From Azolla caroliniana (Eukaryota > Polypodiophyta), in contig JBHGNT010000003.1 of the NCBI GenBank assembly GCA_043228905.1, forward strand, positions 310,001-374,000: DNA of 64,000 nt, given 5' to 3'. The translations under genes were made by a program, and so were the position numbers. This document shows positions 21,432-30,822 of this stretch, in pieces (the stretch's first letter is position 1; each line of letters opens with the position of its first letter). A model generated the notes under the pieces. The model had not been told where the DNA came from. It made no database searches and saw only the letters and a list, made by a program, of their open reading frames with translations.

Positions 21432-22455
21432 TCATATGCCGACAATTCGGCATGTGGCTTCATTCCCCATCTGGACACAGCCATGATCACCGGCTGAGTA
21501 GGATGAGAAGCATTTCCGGTTCGGGGTAAGGTTGAACGGCGCTCCAGAGTCGACCACCCAGACCATCTCGTCGCCGGCAAGGTTTAGCTCACTCTCCTCG
21601 GTGATGAGCATCAACTCTTCTTCACTTGCCGCGATTGCCGTCGTTCCCTTCCGGTCCGTTCCCCTCCGGTGTCCGCTTCGAATCGGTGCCGTCGGTTTCC
21701 TTGTCTTTTCGGAAGTGCCGACAGTTTTTCTGGAAGTGTCCCGGCTTGCCGCAATAGAAGCAGGTAGGCCTCCCCCTTGACTTTGACCGTGTCCCCGACT
21801 TCTCCCAGTTTTGGGGACTACGGTTCCTTTGTCTTCCGCGTTCCGATTCGGTAATGAGCGCTTTGGAGTCGGAGTTCGTATCCTTGTCTTTCTGACGCGC
21901 CTCCTCATCTAGCAAGCTCGACTTCACTCTTGCCAGGGATAATCGTTTCCCTTCCGACCCGGCGTTGCCCAAAGTGACAACCAATGTCTTCCAGCTATCC
22001 GGGAGGGAACCGAGCAGGAGTAGCGCTAGTACCTCATCGGCGAGAGGTACTTCCAATGATGTTGCCTGGTGTATCAGCCCTTGGAAGGCATTCATGTGCT
22101 CCGCCATGCTGGAGCCATCTTGGTACCCAAGTCTTACTAGCTTCCAAAATACCGAAACCTGATTAACAACATTTTTGTTTTGAAACATAATGCCGATCTT
22201 CTCCTAGAGCTCATGAGCCTTGCTCTCTTCATTGAAGTTGTTGTATAGACTTATGTCGATGAAGCACCGTATGTACGCCGTTGTCTTCATGTGCATCACC
22301 TCCCATATTGTGGCATCGATTCTGTCTGGTCTCTTGTCCCCGAACTGAACCGGCAACCAAAGATATTTAACCACGAGCATGTCCCTCATCTTCGACTTCC
22401 ACACGGAATAGTTGGAGCCGGTGAGCTTGAACATGCCTCCCAACGAATCGTCCAT
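21432..22455 (-). pseudogene. gag: Cop-1 gag and protease
   Basis: Gag starts at an ATG at 22453-22455 (MDDSLGGMFKLTGSNYSVWK), typical of copia gag with the LTGSNYxxW motif. TAG at 22204-22206 interrupts it; the frame goes on to 21622 with a CCHC knuckle (CFYCGKPGHFQKNC). A frameshift then leads to the protease WVVDSGAPFNLTP in frame 21432-21908. Confidence 0.8.
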
Positions 22456-22486
22456 TTTTCTGTGTCGTTTTGCTTTGATACCAATT

Positions 22487-23735
22487 TGACAGGAATACAC
22501 GTTGTCGCGTTATTACGTGCGTGCGTGTAGAAGGGCGGGACCACGGGGGTCTTGGACCGAGGAATAGCTGAGAAGGAGGAGAACAGAAAGGCGGCGGACG
22601 CACTTGCACATGCACAGACGCGGGAGCACACAGGAATCACAGTCCGACAACACAACAAAACGAGACGACTAGAAGTCCGAGTATATGAACGCGTATGTAT
22701 ATAAATATATAAACATATATCAAGACGGTTACAACTAACAAGCCGGCAAGGCGAACACCAACGCCTGTTCACTCACACAGAGAACAATGAGATGGAGACT
22801 ATGCCGTAAGCACACGGGCGTTCCACGGAACAGAGTCAGCCTTCCGAAAACTTGTGCAAAGCAAATACGGAGAAAGAAGGAGGAGGAGAGCTCGGTTCCA
22901 GTCCGACAGCACTTCGTCCTCTACAAAAGTGATCCCTTTTGCATCCCTCTCCCTCTCTTTTATAGCCCAAGGAGGGAGGCCGTTATCATCCGTTACATCA
23001 TATTAATTCTCTGTCCTTTCGGACAGAGATACACCTCGATTCTCTCCCTATTGAATGCGTGCTACCTAGGATTTCACCTCAGCCGACTTGTACCTACCTA
23101 CTTACTATACAACGAAAAAGGTGCTCGCGTGTAAGGGCCGGTTTACACGCGCTAAACTCAGTTTTCGCCTAGGGACGGTTTTCTTCACGACAACGCTCCC
23201 GATGAAGAACGCTCGGCCACAACCGAGGCTAGAATCAAACACAGAAAATGGGTAATGAACGCACGACACAGTGAAGAGAAGAGTACACAGGATGTTAATG
23301 TGGAAAACCCAAACTAGGGAAAAAAAACCACGACAGCCCACAGACAGCAAACTATCACTATATCACAATGTACAATAGTAAAGCACCGAGGCAACGACCT
23401 CGAGTTTGCTATCTTTGCCACAGGCGGCGGTTACAATAGAGGCAACGACCTCTTCCTCTCTCTCTCTCTCTGTACACAGTTACGCACTCAAATCTTGCAC
23501 CAACAAGAATGACAACTACTATCTTTTACTTAGTTTTCCCTAAGTCATATTTATACTAATATGAGTTTTCGGCTATTTACAAATATAGCCCCGATGGACT
23601 CTCGGAAAACATATCTACGAATATGTCCCTTCATTCGGTGAGCAATTCTCACCGGGCCTTCACCATCCGGCTCTTGCCGGGTGCTCATCATCCGGTTCTT
23701 CTCACTTCCCACCCGGAGGGACATGTTTCCTAACA
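22487..23735 (-). repeat. Cop-1 5' LTR, split by a solo gypsy LTR
   Basis: Segments 22487-22502 and 23193-23735 together equal the 3' LTR. The short segment TGACAGGAATACAC is the primer-site end, the long one carries the rest. Confidence 0.8.
22503..23192 (-). mobile_element. Solo gypsy LTR (690 bp) inside the Cop-1 5' LTR
   Basis: It begins TGTCGCGTTATTACGTGCG and ends CTTCACGACA on the plus strand, the same ends as Gyp-C, Gyp-H and Gyp-I LTRs, without internal sequence. The flanks are ACGT (22499-22502) and ACGC (23193-23196), a 4-bp duplication with one change. LTR-LTR recombination of a full element explains it. Confidence 0.85.
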
Positions 23736-25250
23736 TAGTGGTAGCGAGGGGACGAAGGCAAAAGGGCTACGGGTGGGCGGTCTACAGAGATCCTCACACC
23801 GATCCGGCGGTTGGCCTGAGTGCCAGCGTGAGTCCTATAGGAGAGATCAGTGGCAACAGGTGAAGGTGACCAACAGAAGAGGACGGTGAGGTGACAAGGG
23901 CGAAAGTAGCGAGACCGGTCCTATGGGATCCTCACACCAATCCGGAGGCACCAGTTGCTCGGCCGACGTGGCAATGTGAGACCAAGTGAGAAGGATGGTG
24001 GCGGCGGGAAGCGGGAACCGACGATGTGGAAGTGTGGATGGGCGACCCCACGGAGACCCTCACACCGATCCGGCGGTCAGCCTGAGTGCCGGCGTGAGTC
24101 CTATAGGAGTGATCGGTGGTGGTAGGAGAACGTGATCAGACGACGGGGATGAGCGGCATGAAGGTATCAGGCCGGCGAGGCGGCTACGAACCGAATCGGA
24201 CCTACCGGCAAGGTCATGGGCATAAGGAAGTCCGGTCCTACGGGATCCCCACACCAGACCGGAGACTCTGGCAGTTCAGTCAACGTGGCAACGTCAGACC
24301 GTGAGAGAAGGATGGTGGCGGCGGGAAACAGGACCCGACTACGCGGGAGACACGAGGAGAGTCCGGGAGAGACTCAAACAAAACACAACCGAATTTAGGC
24401 AAGCAACGAAACGAAGACCGATCCTATGGGATCTTCACACCGATCCGGAGACTACGGCTGTTTGGCCAACGTGGCAACGTAAGACCGAGAGAGAAGGATG
24501 GTGGCGGCAAGGAACAGGACCCGACATCGACAATAGCTGGCTAGACGGAAGCTGTCTAAGTGCAAAACCCCTACCGGCCGGTTATGGTTTCCGAGGGAGC
24601 TGGTAAGGGCAAGTACGGGCAGTGTGCTAAGCCGGGAAGGGCACATCCAAAGTTGAAGAAGAATCGTGCAAGTGGCCATTGAGAGCCGAATCGGAGCACG
24701 ACTAAAGCACAACACGCACACAGTGGTGCCGGGAACGCGGAAAGGGGTGCGCGACGAACTGCACGGGTCAGAAACCGAGAAGATATACAACCCGGAGAAG
24801 GATCCTCCACGCCCACTTCGGAGATCTCGGCGGCTTAGTTGGAGTGGCAGCGACTAGCATGGCAAGCCAAGCCCGAGATGACAAGCTAGTGGGGGGAGGG
24901 GACAACGGCGAGCGAAAGGCTTCAACCCGGCAGCAACGGCGCAAGACGGAAGAGGGCCAAGTCGGCCACTACGGGTATTCCTCTGACACAGAGGACACCC
25001 AAAAGCGAAAGGGAAGCGATGGTGCCGGGACTTCGCACACACCGACTCTGGAGACTCCGGCATCTGGCCCGAGAGTAACAGACGGTAGCAGCGGCAAAGA
25101 CGACGACCAAGACAACGTGGCAACGAACTAAGGCCAAGCGGGCCGTTATGGGCGCTCCTCAAGCGGAGGACCCCGAACATACGGTGGATAGCGGAGCGTG
25201 CATTCGGCCAAATGAAGGGCCAACTATTGCCGATTAGGAACACGGTCTGC
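23736..25250 (+). repeat. P1 internal repeat region, right part
   Basis: Two modules alternate: one around ACACCGATCCGGCGGT and GTGAGTCCTATAGGAG (23791-23850, 24060-24118), the other around GGAGACTCCGGCAGTTCGG and CCAACGTGGCAACGT (near 23940, 24255, 24440). The same modules recur in P2 at 35140-36150. The segment 24590-24720 matches 43185-43310 in P2, showing colinearity of the two elements' 3' regions. No gene is supported. Confidence 0.6.
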
Positions 25251-25708
25251 GGTCAATCCTTCGACCTAGACCTCCAAGTGGTTGTGGAACAACGAATAGG
25301 CATTTATGCATGATGCGTAGGGGAATGTTCCCTGTAATCTATCAGCATATAAGGGAGACGGCTACAACCGACTCCTTAGCAAGGGTTACACTTACGTTCT
25401 TACACGCTCAGGTATTCCAGACACATAGTGGATTAGTCGTAGCTATACACAGACTTTCAGAGAAGATGGAATTCTATTATGATACGTTTCTTTACATTCC
25501 AAAATTACATGCTCCCTCTATCAGAGGTTTCCTGCCCTTTATACACACAGAGTCTATTTAGCCGTTCACGCTTCCTACCTGAACCGTTACATGCATTATG
25601 ATCTTATATTATTTCTTATTCCTACGCTCTTGTCTGTCGGTTACTATTCCGGCGGACAACACCTGGCATGCCTATGGGACAGTGCCCTGGCACGTCGGAC
25701 CCATCCTG
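25251..25708. other. Unassigned sequence between P1 and the Q reading frame
   Basis: It lies downstream of the stop of the minus-strand Q frame and may be its 3' untranslated or LTR sequence. On the plus strand a short open stretch around 25190-25310 reads LLPIRNTVCGQSFDLDLQVV before a stop, which I cannot assign. No motif, repeat partner or RNA gene was found. Confidence 0.3.
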
Positions 25709-25969
25709 TTAATCCTCTTCCAAAATGGCCCGGATGTTTGGCTCTACTGCGGTGTTTGCGTTCGGAGGCGACGTAGGGCCTGTAAGTGCATCGTGGTGTG
25801 GCTCCCCTGTTTGGTCGGGCTGGTTTCTCCCGGTGTCGCAGCCGTCGTGTGTGGGCAGTCCGGGTACGGTGGGCTCTTCTTGAGCTAGTGGGTTGGGCTC
25901 CGCCGCCGTCGTGCTTGCAGTTGGCCGCGACTCTGCCTCAATCGTTACTTCCTCCGTGGTGTCGGCCGT
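25709..25969 (-). pseudogene. Q: C-terminal part of a split coiled-coil gag-like protein
   Basis: On the minus strand the frame of 58056-58811 continues here after the 32-kb Gyp-F is removed with one copy of its 4-bp duplication. About 85 codons rich in Pro, Thr, Glu and Asn follow, ending NIRAILEED and a TAA at 25709-25711. The continuity across such a large insertion supports Q as a genuine old reading frame. Confidence 0.6.
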
Positions 25970-26806
25970 TGTCGTAGTGTAATTCGCACACTACGTGAAA
26001 AATTACATTTTTGGTTTCTCTGGATAGGATATGGAGTACCCAGTAAGAACCGGAAGGAAGAACCGGGGAGGACCGAAACCGGTAAGGAGACCCGGCAAGA
26101 GCCGGATGAAGAAGGTCGGTGAGAAACGGACGAAGAGGACCGGTGAAGCAGAACTGGCAAGAGCCGGATGAAGAAGGCCGGCGAGAGAAGAGACACATTT
26201 GTAAATAGAAGAAAGTATAAAATTATATATTACATGCATAGGGCAAGATTCGAACCTTGCACCTCCATGTCAATAATGTTAAACCTTATCATTATACTAG
26301 CGTATTATGAATTTTAAAGTTATACTAAACTTTATCCCATGTAAATATTCTAGACATGCATGGTACAAAAAGTTATTCATGCATAGACACTCGAGTTAAA
26401 AGAAAAGATGAGATAGAAAGCTAATCATGCACATGCAGTGTGCATGAAAACTAAAGATAGAAAAAGCATGATACTTGCATGTGATAAACTTAGACTCTTC
26501 CAACACTATATAAGGAAGAGAGAAAGATGTATAGAGGTTGTTGATTATTTTTACAAGGATTTTGATCAATCTAATATATTTGTAGGATTCACGATTTTTT
26601 TTCCATCTATTTCTCTCTTACATTCTAAGTATCAATTAATACACTATATTCGTGGGATTCACGAATTTCATATCTTCTTTCAAATATTTCTCTTTCTTGC
26701 AATCGATTCATAAGGAGCCTTATCTCATATTCTTCTTTCTCCTAGTCCAAAACCTCAGCGGTTCCCACCCGATTCACGCAACGATCCGGAGCCTAAAGGC
26801 ACGACA
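25970..26806 (+). repeat. Gyp-F 5' LTR (837 bp)
   Basis: It begins TGTCGTAGTGTAATTCGC, ends AAAGGCACGACA, is AT-rich in its middle and contains CTATATAAGGAAG (near 26505), a likely TATA box. A 91-codon frame in both LTR copies (26438 and 57687) is LTR sequence, not a gene. Confidence 0.85.
26215..26310 (-). other. tRNA-like segment with A- and B-box-like motifs within the Gyp-F LTR
   Basis: On the minus strand GGTTCGAATCT (complement at about 26248-26258), flanked by GCAA and TTGC, forms a T-arm-like hairpin and matches a pol III B box. TAGTATAATGATAAGG upstream resembles an A box/D arm at about the right distance. The acceptor stem does not pair, so this is not a working tRNA. It is repeated in the 3' LTR. 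It may be a captured tRNA or SINE head, or chance. Confidence 0.35.
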
Positions 26807-26844
26807 CAAGTGGTGAACCCGACGTGAACACGGGTGGCAAGGAG

Positions 26845-27018
26845 ATGGAAAATCAACCGGAGGCTAACTACATGATGATGATGTTTGAACGGATGCTTCA
26901 GGAACAACGTGCGATGTCGGAGATAGCGGCGGTAGTAGAGCGGCTCGTGCAATGGATCGGGCAATACAACGGAAAGGACATATCACGTTACCTTCAGGAC
27001 TACAAGGCGGAAACCGGG
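26845..27018 (+). pseudogene. gag: Gyp-F gag, N-terminal part
   Basis: It starts at ATG 26845 (MENQPEANYMMMMFERML), 18 bp past the primer site, and reaches YNGKDISRYLQDYKAE, which aligns with FNGKDATKYLASYGAE in Gyp-G. P2 sequence begins at about 27011-27019. The same codons (YLQDYKAE) appear again at the right side of P2, where gag continues. Confidence 0.75.
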
Positions 27019-27823
27019 AAGAATTTCGGCCAGAGGCGGAAACCGGGAAACATTGGCTACATCGGCGGGGTGTAGTGTGTGTGCTCACCCTTGTACATTT
27101 AGTGTGAATAACGAGGGCGCCTTTATGGCACCGAAGAGTAGTCAAGTTGGGACAGACGATCCCATGTAAGTCGGGATTTATCCCACATTGTAACGCATCC
27201 CTCTCCTTGTTCTATAAAAGGAAGGGAGCGCCCTTTGTGAAGGGGTTGCCCATTTTGCGTTAGAGGGTATACCGTTAGATTTAGGGTTAGTTACACTTCT
27301 TTTTCTTCTTCTTCTCCCCCCTTCGTGTTCGCTTAGGTTTTGCTTCAGCTCGTCTCCTGCGCAAGACCCCGCTTGGCGCGACAAGCCTGTGAGCTCCCCG
27401 ACCGGCGGCTTGGCAGCTGACGACTACTGTAACCTACCTTGGTCCGGCTCGAAGCCAGGAATGTATTCTTCCTCTTATATATATACATTTGCGTCTGTCT
27501 GTGTATATTCGCGTCTTTGTTGGTGTCTGGTGCTTACCCTTTCCTGCGTTTCCTGTACATAAGGGCGTGAGCCGGGTCAGCCTGTGTGTGTGTGTGTGTG
27601 TGCATGTGTGTATGCGTGCGTGCGTGCGTGTGTGTGCGAGTCGGTGTTAAGCGCGCGTCCCCTCTCTTTCTCTTTCTCTCTCTCTCTCTCTCTTCGGTTG
27701 CCTCCGATGTGCTTCTAGGATGCCCCGGAAACGGTGAAGTACGACTTCCTACGCTCCGTCACTCTCTAGTCCAAGACCCCCGTGGTCCCGCCTTTCTCCA
27801 CGCACGCGCGTAACAACGCGACA
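27019..27823 (+). repeat. P2 5' LTR, start altered
   Basis: From AAGAATTTCGGCCAGAGGCGG onward it matches the 3' copy at 43319. TCTATAAAAG at 27211-27220 is the TATA box. (TG)n, (CT)n and CTT runs fall near 27300-27320 and 27585-27696. The expected TGTCG start is missing. Confidence 0.7.
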
Positions 27824-27860
27824 TATTTGGTGAACCTGACGTGAAAGGCGGCAAGGGAGG

Positions 27861-28919
27861 ATGGAGTCGGAAGACGACGACCTCGCGGTGATGGTGGCCG
27901 AAGTGGTGTTGGAGTCGGCACGAGTGGTGATGAGGCGAGAAGCAGCGCAACAAGTGGTCGAGCGAGTGGTCGAAAGAGTCGGCCGTTTCAACGGGGACAA
28001 AGTCCCATCTTACTTGGAAGCCTACAATGCGGAAATGGAGGAGCGTGGCGTAGACGAGTCGTTGAGGCTAGAGTTCTTCTCTCGGGTTGTAGCTGTCCGG
28101 ATGCATGCGGAAGTAAAGGAGCTCTGTGAGGCTCATAGTTCGTGGGAGGCCTTCGAAGAGGCGCTCTTGAAGGCATACAGAGGACAGCGGAAGAGCTGGG
28201 GACGACACGACTTTGACCAGTGGGTAGCATCGACAAAGACCCACTGGGGCACGACCAAGGCGTTCCGAGAGTTCGAGCGACGGCTTGCTCGGCTCCCGGA
28301 GCATGAACAAGGTTTGGTGGGGGCGGACAAGGTCCTATTGTTCGTCAGGTCGATCGACCGAGCGGAACGGGAGGCCATCGGGATGGAGCCCGAAGACGAA
28401 GACGGAGCGAATGGGCTTATAGAGGACTGGTCGAAGGTCGGAAGGGTGTGCCAACGGCTAGATGATGAGCGAGCCGAGAAGGCTAAGAGGAAGGCGCACA
28501 ACGGCGTGCCATCACAGCGGGAAGAGTCCAAACGACAAAGGGAGCTGGCAAGGGTCGGCGTGGAGGCCCAGATTGCGGAGGCGTACGCAGCTCTTGAGGC
28601 GATGCTCGAGGAAGAGGAAAGATCGAGGCCACAAGCCGGGACTGAGGAGACGGAGTTGCCCCACGCGACGACGGAAGATCAGTACGACGGTACCACGGGA
28701 GAGGGTGCGGAACAAAACGCCCTCTCGAATTGCGGAGATAGAATGGCCAAGGACGAGGCCGAGATACGGATCGCGGAACCGGATAGTTGGGACCGGCGGT
28801 TTCGGGTGTGTCAGCCCGAAACCCCGGATATCAGAGAAGCAAGCCCAGGCGGGGCTTGCGCGATCGGTAAGAAGACGACCGCCGACCACAAGAGTCGGTG
28901 GCTACGGACAAGGGCGTAA
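27861..28919 (+). CDS. gag: P2 gag-like protein (352 aa)
   Basis: The ATG at 27861 lies 17 bp past the primer site. The protein has a coiled N-terminus, then VGRFNGDKVPSYLEAYNAEM, SSWEAFEEALLKAYRGQRKSW, HDFDQWVASTKTHWGTTKAF and REFERRLARLPEHEQG, which aligns with the capsid-like domain of the Gyp-G gag and belongs to the retrotransposon gag family. VLLFVRSIDRAEREAIG and an acidic, Arg-rich tail follow. It has no zinc knuckle. The stop at 28917 follows a one-base loss relative to P1 (CACAAGAG against CACGAAGAG), so the original protein was longer. It may have formed particles with partner elements; that is inference. Confidence 0.7.
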   Translation: MESEDDDLAVMVAEVVLESARVVMRREAAQQVVERVVERVGRFNGDKVPSYLEAYNAEMEERGVDESLRLEFFSRVVAVRMHAEVKELCEAHSSWEAFEEALLKAYRGQRKSWGRHDFDQWVASTKTHWGTTKAFREFERRLARLPEHEQGLVGADKVLLFVRSIDRAEREAIGMEPEDEDGANGLIEDWSKVGRVCQRLDDERAEKAKRKAHNGVPSQREESKRQRELARVGVEAQIAEAYAALEAMLEEEERSRPQAGTEETELPHATTEDQYDGTTGEGAEQNALSNCGDRMAKDEAEIRIAEPDSWDRRFRVCQPETPDIREASPGGACAIGKKTTADHKSRWLRTRA

Positions 28920-29177
28920 AACGGACGGGCGATTCTTTGTGTCTTCCCACACTTGCTCCTGAGACGATGGCAGTAGGGCCCGAGTGCCCATGTGAGTCCC
29001 AAGCGGAGGAAGGCGGTGGCGAAAGACCAAGAGTCACCAACGAGACGATACGAGCAAGAAGCGGACGAAAGCCCACGGACCCTATTCCGGAGAACTCGGC
29101 ATTCGGGCCCGTATGCGCATGTAAGACCGAGGAGATGGATGGCAGCACCGAGGAGTCCTGGCATGATGCCAACGAAG
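28920..29177 (+). other. P2 gag tail remnant up to the Cop-2 insertion
   Basis: This aligns with 16740-17000 of P1 (ETMAxxPECPxES, then GPYAHVR-type text in another frame). At 29173-29177 CGAAG is the left copy of the Cop-2 target duplication. Confidence 0.55.
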
Positions 29178-29896
29178 TGTTGGGATTTCGGTCCCTCCGG
29201 ATGGGATGTCCGGAGATGAATGACGGCAAGCCCGGTTGCGGTTACGGAGCCGGATGATGAAGACCCCGGCTACGGTGCCGGATGCTGAAGACCCCGGCTA
29301 CGGAGCCGGATGATGAATACCCCGGCTACGGAGCCGGATGATGAATATCCCGGCTACGGAGCCGGATGCTGAAGACCCCGGTTACGGAGCCGGATGACGA
29401 ATGTACCCGGAGGGAGATCCGGATGCGGGGACATATTTGTGAATATGTTTGCCAAGAGCCCTTGAGGCTATATTTGTAAATAGCCCGAAAGTCATATGTG
29501 TATAAATATGACTTAGGGCAAACAGTTTAAGTTGCTACTCATTTTTTCTGTTTTTTCCACTCAAGAGGAGTGAAGAGAGAGCAGCCGAGAGAGAGAGAGA
29601 GAGATAGAGCGCGAGAGAGACGAAGAGGTAGACGCCTCTGTGTATTTCCGCCGCCTGTGGCGAGGACAGCGAGCTCAAGGTCGTTGCCTTGCAGCTCGCC
29701 ATTGTATATTTCTCTGTGCATAGTTTGGTTTGGAGTCTCGCACTCCCGTGGTTTTTCCCGTATAGGGTTTTCCACGTTAATCCCTGTGTGCTCGCGTTTT
29801 GTTTCTCTTTGTGGTTCCTATTTTCTGCTCCATTGTTCCGCGATTACTCGGTTGTGGCCGAGTGACGAAGGTGAATCCAAGCGTTGATTCCCAACA
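29178..29896 (+). repeat. Cop-2 5' LTR (719 bp)
   Basis: It begins TGTTGGGATT and ends TTCCCAACA. U3 holds six tandem 28-bp units around GGCTACGGAGCCGGATGATG (29240-29408). A TATA box TATAAATATG is at 29501-29510, and a (GA)n run near 29585-29610 lies in the presumed leader. Confidence 0.95.
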
Positions 29897-29925
29897 AACT
29901 GGTATCAGAGCGACTGTTGCAGAAA

Positions 29926-30612
29926 ATGGAAGGCGGCGGCAGCGGGCAGCCGATGATGATGGTGCTGAATGCACAGAATTACGCCGACTGGAAGATCAAG
30001 ATGGAGGACCTTCTGATTGTTCGGGACCTGTACGAACCGATTGACAGGTCGGAAATACCGAAAGGGGTACTTGAGTCGGAGTGGAAGCTCCTGAACCGGA
30101 AAGCCGTAGCGACGATCAGACAATACGTCGACGTGAGCGTCCTACAACATGTGGCAAACGACACCAACGCATATGAGATGTGGAAGAAGCTGTCGGGCCT
30201 CTACGAGAGGAAGAATGCGTTGAACCGGACCTCCCTGATGAGGAAGATAGTGAATCTCAAGTACCGGGACGGCGAGAGTATGGTGGAACACGTAAGCACG
30301 TTCATGGGATTCGTGAACCAGCTTGCGGCGATCAAGTTCCCGTTGGAGGATGCAATGCAAGCCATCATCCTGATGTGTACATTGCCGGACAGCTGGGAGA
30401 ACTTGGTGGTGACTCTCAGCACCTCCTGCACGGAAGACAACTTGTCCCTACAAACGGTAAAGACAAGTATTCTAAATGAAGAAGCGCGTCGGAAAGATAA
30501 AGAACCGGCCTCCGACTCGAAGGCGCTGCTTACCGAATCGGAACGGGGAAGACACTGGAACCGGAGTCCGCAAAGACGGGAGAAGTCGGGGACCCGGTCG
30601 CAGTCAAGATGA
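29926..30612 (+). CDS. gag: Cop-2 gag (up to in-frame TGA)
   Basis: The likely start is ATG 29926 (MEGGGSGQPMMMVLNAQNYADWK), just past the primer site; an upstream ATG at 29884 overlaps the LTR and is unlikely. The LNxxNYxxW motif and the AxEMWKKLSGLYE-like segment are copia gag features (UBN2/gag-polypeptide family). A TGA at 30610-30612 stands where relatives have GGA, directly before the zinc knuckle (CFHCGKPGHFRKNC), which follows in the same frame. Readthrough would give the usual single gag-pol. Confidence 0.85.
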   Translation: MEGGGSGQPMMMVLNAQNYADWKIKMEDLLIVRDLYEPIDRSEIPKGVLESEWKLLNRKAVATIRQYVDVSVLQHVANDTNAYEMWKKLSGLYERKNALNRTSLMRKIVNLKYRDGESMVEHVSTFMGFVNQLAAIKFPLEDAMQAIILMCTLPDSWENLVVTLSTSCTEDNLSLQTVKTSILNEEARRKDKEPASDSKALLTESERGRHWNRSPQRREKSGTRSQSR

Positions 30613-30822
30613 AGACCCATCTGCTTCCACTGTGGGAAGCCGGGGCACTTCCGGAAGAATTGTCGGCATTACCGAAAGGACAACGGAGCCGACGACACCG
30701 ATTCGAAGAAGTCACCGGAGAGAAACGGTGCATACCGGGGAGCCACGGACCGGAGAGGTCCGGATCGGCGAGGGCAGGACCGGAAAGGAACGACGGCACT
30801 CGCGGCAAGTGAAGAAGAGATA

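Larger units (their letters stand above)
17950..23735 (-). mobile_element. Cop-1: full-length but decayed Ty1/copia element in P1
   Basis: The LTRs are 17950-18508 and 22487-22502 plus 23193-23735 (the latter split by a solo gypsy LTR); both sum to 559 bp and have the ends TGTTAG..CTGTCA on the minus strand. The primer site, complement of TGGTATCAAAGC, is at 22472-22483. The purine tract is at 18509-18517. Flanks TGGTG (17945-17949) and TAGTG (23736-23740) are a 5-bp target duplication with one change. Coding order on the minus strand is gag, protease, integrase, RT, RNase H. Confidence 0.85.
14867..25250 (+). mobile_element. P1: gag-only LTR element, split by Cop-1, 3' end lost
   Basis: A 5' LTR (14867-15659) and primer site lead to a gag homologue (from 15698) and then a long GC-rich region of dispersed repeats (17060-17949 and 23736-25250) with no RT, integrase or protease. 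Cop-1 interrupts it at 17950-23735. The relation to P2 (same LTR, gag and repeats) shows that lack of pol is a family trait. No 3' LTR follows; the sequence passes into unrelated DNA near 25250, so the right border is a guess. Confidence 0.65.

Noticed and set aside
25230-25330. 3' LTR of P1
   Set aside because: No match to the P LTR at 14867, 27019 or 43319, and no purine tract.
26215-26310. A functional tRNA gene
   Set aside because: The acceptor stem does not pair and the anticodon arm is unclear; only box-like motifs remain.
26438-26713. 91-codon frame repeated at 57687-57962 as a conserved small gene
   Set aside because: The two copies are the two LTRs of Gyp-F, so identity comes from LTR duplication.
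27586-27813. 75-codon frame of Cys/Val/Arg repeats as a peptide gene
   Set aside because: It is the translation of (TG)n and (CT)n tracts in the P2 LTR.
29570-29887. 105-codon frame repeated identically at 34402-34719
   Set aside because: It is Cop-2 LTR sequence, and its Arg/Glu repeats come from a (GA)n tract.
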